Assembly (NCBI GenBank): GCA_017165825.1
Contig: CM029386.1
Coordinates: 4,966,265-5,030,264, forward strand
Length of the DNA stretch: 64,000 nucleotides
From: Hepsetus odoe
Lineage: Eukaryota; Chordata; Actinopteri; Characiformes; Hepsetidae
Reading direction: 5' to 3'
Below are positions 62,553 to 64,000 of the stretch, in pieces. The number at the start of each line of letters is the position of its first letter. Within the stretch, counting starts at the first letter, position 1. The position numbers and the translations under genes are program-made. Below the pieces are notes generated by a model that saw only the letters and a list, made by a program, of their open reading frames with translations, did no database searches and was not told the DNA's origin.

Positions 62553-64000
62553 TCATCTTTTTCTTTCGGCTGCTCCCGTTTAGGAGTCGCCACAGCGGAT
62601 CAACTGTCTCCATTTCTTCCTGTCTTTTGCATCTTCCTGCTTCAAACCGACCACCTGCATGTCCTCTCTCACCACATCCATAAACCTCCTCTTTGGTCTT
62701 CCTCTTCTCCTCTTTTCTGGCAGCTCCATCTTCAACATCCTCCTTCCAATATATTCCTCATCTCTTCTCTGACATGTCCAAACCAACGCAACCTTGCTTC
62801 TCTAACTTTGTCTCCAAGACGTCTAACCTGAGCTGTCCCTCTAATATACTCATTTCTAATCCTGTCCATCCTCGTCACACCCAATGAAAATCTCAGCATC
62901 TTTAACTCTGACACCTCCAGCTCCGCCTTCTGCCTTTTCGTCAGTGCCACTGTGTCCAACCCATACAACATAGCTGGTCTCACTACTGTCCTGTAAACCT
63001 TCCCTTTTACTCTAGCTGGTACGCGTCTGTCACAAATCACTCCAGCCACTCTTCTCCACCCATTCCAACCAGCCTGCACTCTCTTCTTCACCTCTCTTCC
63101 ACACTCGCCATTACACTGAACTGTTGATCCCAAGTATTTAAACTCCTCCACCTTTGTTACCTCCACTCCCTGCATCCTAACCACGCCACTTTCCTCCCTT
63201 TCATTCACACTCATGTATTCTGTCTTTGCCCTACTCACTTTCATTCCTCTCCTCTCAAGAGCATATCTCCATCTCTCCAGGTTCTCCTCAAGCTGCTCCC
63301 TACTCTCACTACAGATCACAATATCATCAGCAAACATCATCGTCCACGGAGACTCCTGTCTAACCTCGTCCGTCAACCTGTCCATTACTATTGCAAACAA
63401 GAATGGGCTCAGCGCTGATCCCTGATGTAATCCAACATCTACCTTAAATGCATCCGTCACTCCCACTGCAGATCTCACCACTGTTACACTGTCATCATAC
63501 ATATCCTGAACTACTCTCACATACTTCTCTGTAACACCAGACTTCCTCATACAAAACCACAACTCCTCTCTAGGCACCCTGTCATATGCTTTCTCCAAAT
63601 CCACAAAGGCACAATGCAGCTCCTTCTGACCTTCTCTGTACTTCTCCATCAACACCCTCAGAGCAAACATTGCATCTGTGGTGCACTTTCTCGGCATAAA
63701 ACCATACTGCTGTTCACTGATCCTCACCTCTTTTCTTAACCGAGCTTCCACTACTCTTTCCCATAACTTCATGGTGTGGCTGATCAACTTTATCCCTCTA
63801 TAGTTACTACAGCTCTGTGCATCACCCTTATTCTTGAAGATCGGTACCAGTACACTTCGTCTCCACTCCTCAGGCATCTTCTCACTTGCCAAGATTGTGT
63901 TAAACAATCTGGTCAGAAACTCAACTGCCATCTCCCCTAAACATCTCCATGCTTCCACTGGTATGTCATCCGGTCCAACAGCCTTTCCATTCTTCATCCT
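62553..64000 (-). mobile_element. RTE-type LINE, reverse transcriptase region, cut by window edge
   Basis: A non-LTR retrotransposon on the minus strand. From 63997 down to 62732 it reads 421 residues of reverse transcriptase: GPDDIPVEAW, NYRGIKLISHTMKLWERVV, FVDLEKAYDRVPREELW, LHQGSALSPFLFAIVMDRL and the catalytic box FADD (YXDD-type, with Phe). The thumb and C-terminal region follow (KMLRFSLGVTRMDRIRNEYI). Near 62770 one base is missing relative to the sister copies at 21690 and 60095 (CTCTGACATG against CTCTGGACA), which shifts the frame; the C-terminal part then runs open to a stop at about 62580. The 3' end carries a short tandem GATGAT-like tail, as in RTE elements. Upstream endonuclease, if present, lies beyond the window. 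It is inserted in the sense orientation of the fastkd2-like gene. Confidence 0.93.

Overview
The window is animal nuclear DNA, almost certainly from a teleost fish. It is AT-rich, intron-rich and full of tRNA-derived SINEs, RTE-type LINE fragments, Tc1-type transposon remnants and microsatellites. The protein-coding sequence that can be supported is an E3 ligase gene of the HECW family, a fish-type NLR immune gene (FISNA-NACHT-LRR-B30.2) and the 3' end of a RAP-domain gene. There is no bacterial, CRISPR or viral content. All three genes were assembled by hand from splice sites and reading phase; no search was run.

Layout. 1-19188: gene-poor flank upstream of hecw2, with nested and scattered SINEs and no supported coding exon. 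19189-49100, plus strand: hecw2, 29 coding exons from the ATG at 19842 to the stop at 47602-47604. All introns are GT-AG, the exon lengths sum to 4341 nt (1446 codons plus stop), and phase is kept throughout. The catalytic HECT cysteine codon is at 47503-47505. 50328-57749, minus strand: an NLRC3-like NLR gene with nine coding exons, including four LRR exons of exactly 174 nt. Its B30.2 exon carries a frameshift at a (CA)n(TC)n tract, giving a stop at 50802-50800. 57750-60585: spacer with repeats. 60588-62255, minus strand: the last three coding exons and poly(A) signal of a fastkd2-like gene, whose 5' part lies beyond the window. 62553-64000, minus strand: a LINE reverse transcriptase, near-intact apart from one frameshift and cut by the window edge.

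Function. hecw2 encodes a NEDD4-family ubiquitin ligase (C2, WW, helical box, WW, HECT). The NLR is a presumed cytosolic immune sensor. The fastkd2-like gene belongs to the mitochondrial RNA-binding FASTK family. No operon-like or shared pathway is implied; the neighbours are independent. hecw2 and the NLR gene converge 3' to 3', and the NLR gene lies downstream of the fastkd2-like gene on the same strand.

The most notable signals are the frameshifted B30.2 exon, the hecw2 intron 2 acceptor embedded in a GT repeat, SINEs that share one tRNA head but carry different LINE-like tails, a 35-bp minisatellite open in all three forward frames, and LINE fragments that all lie in one orientation. I did not find a convincing wholly new system.
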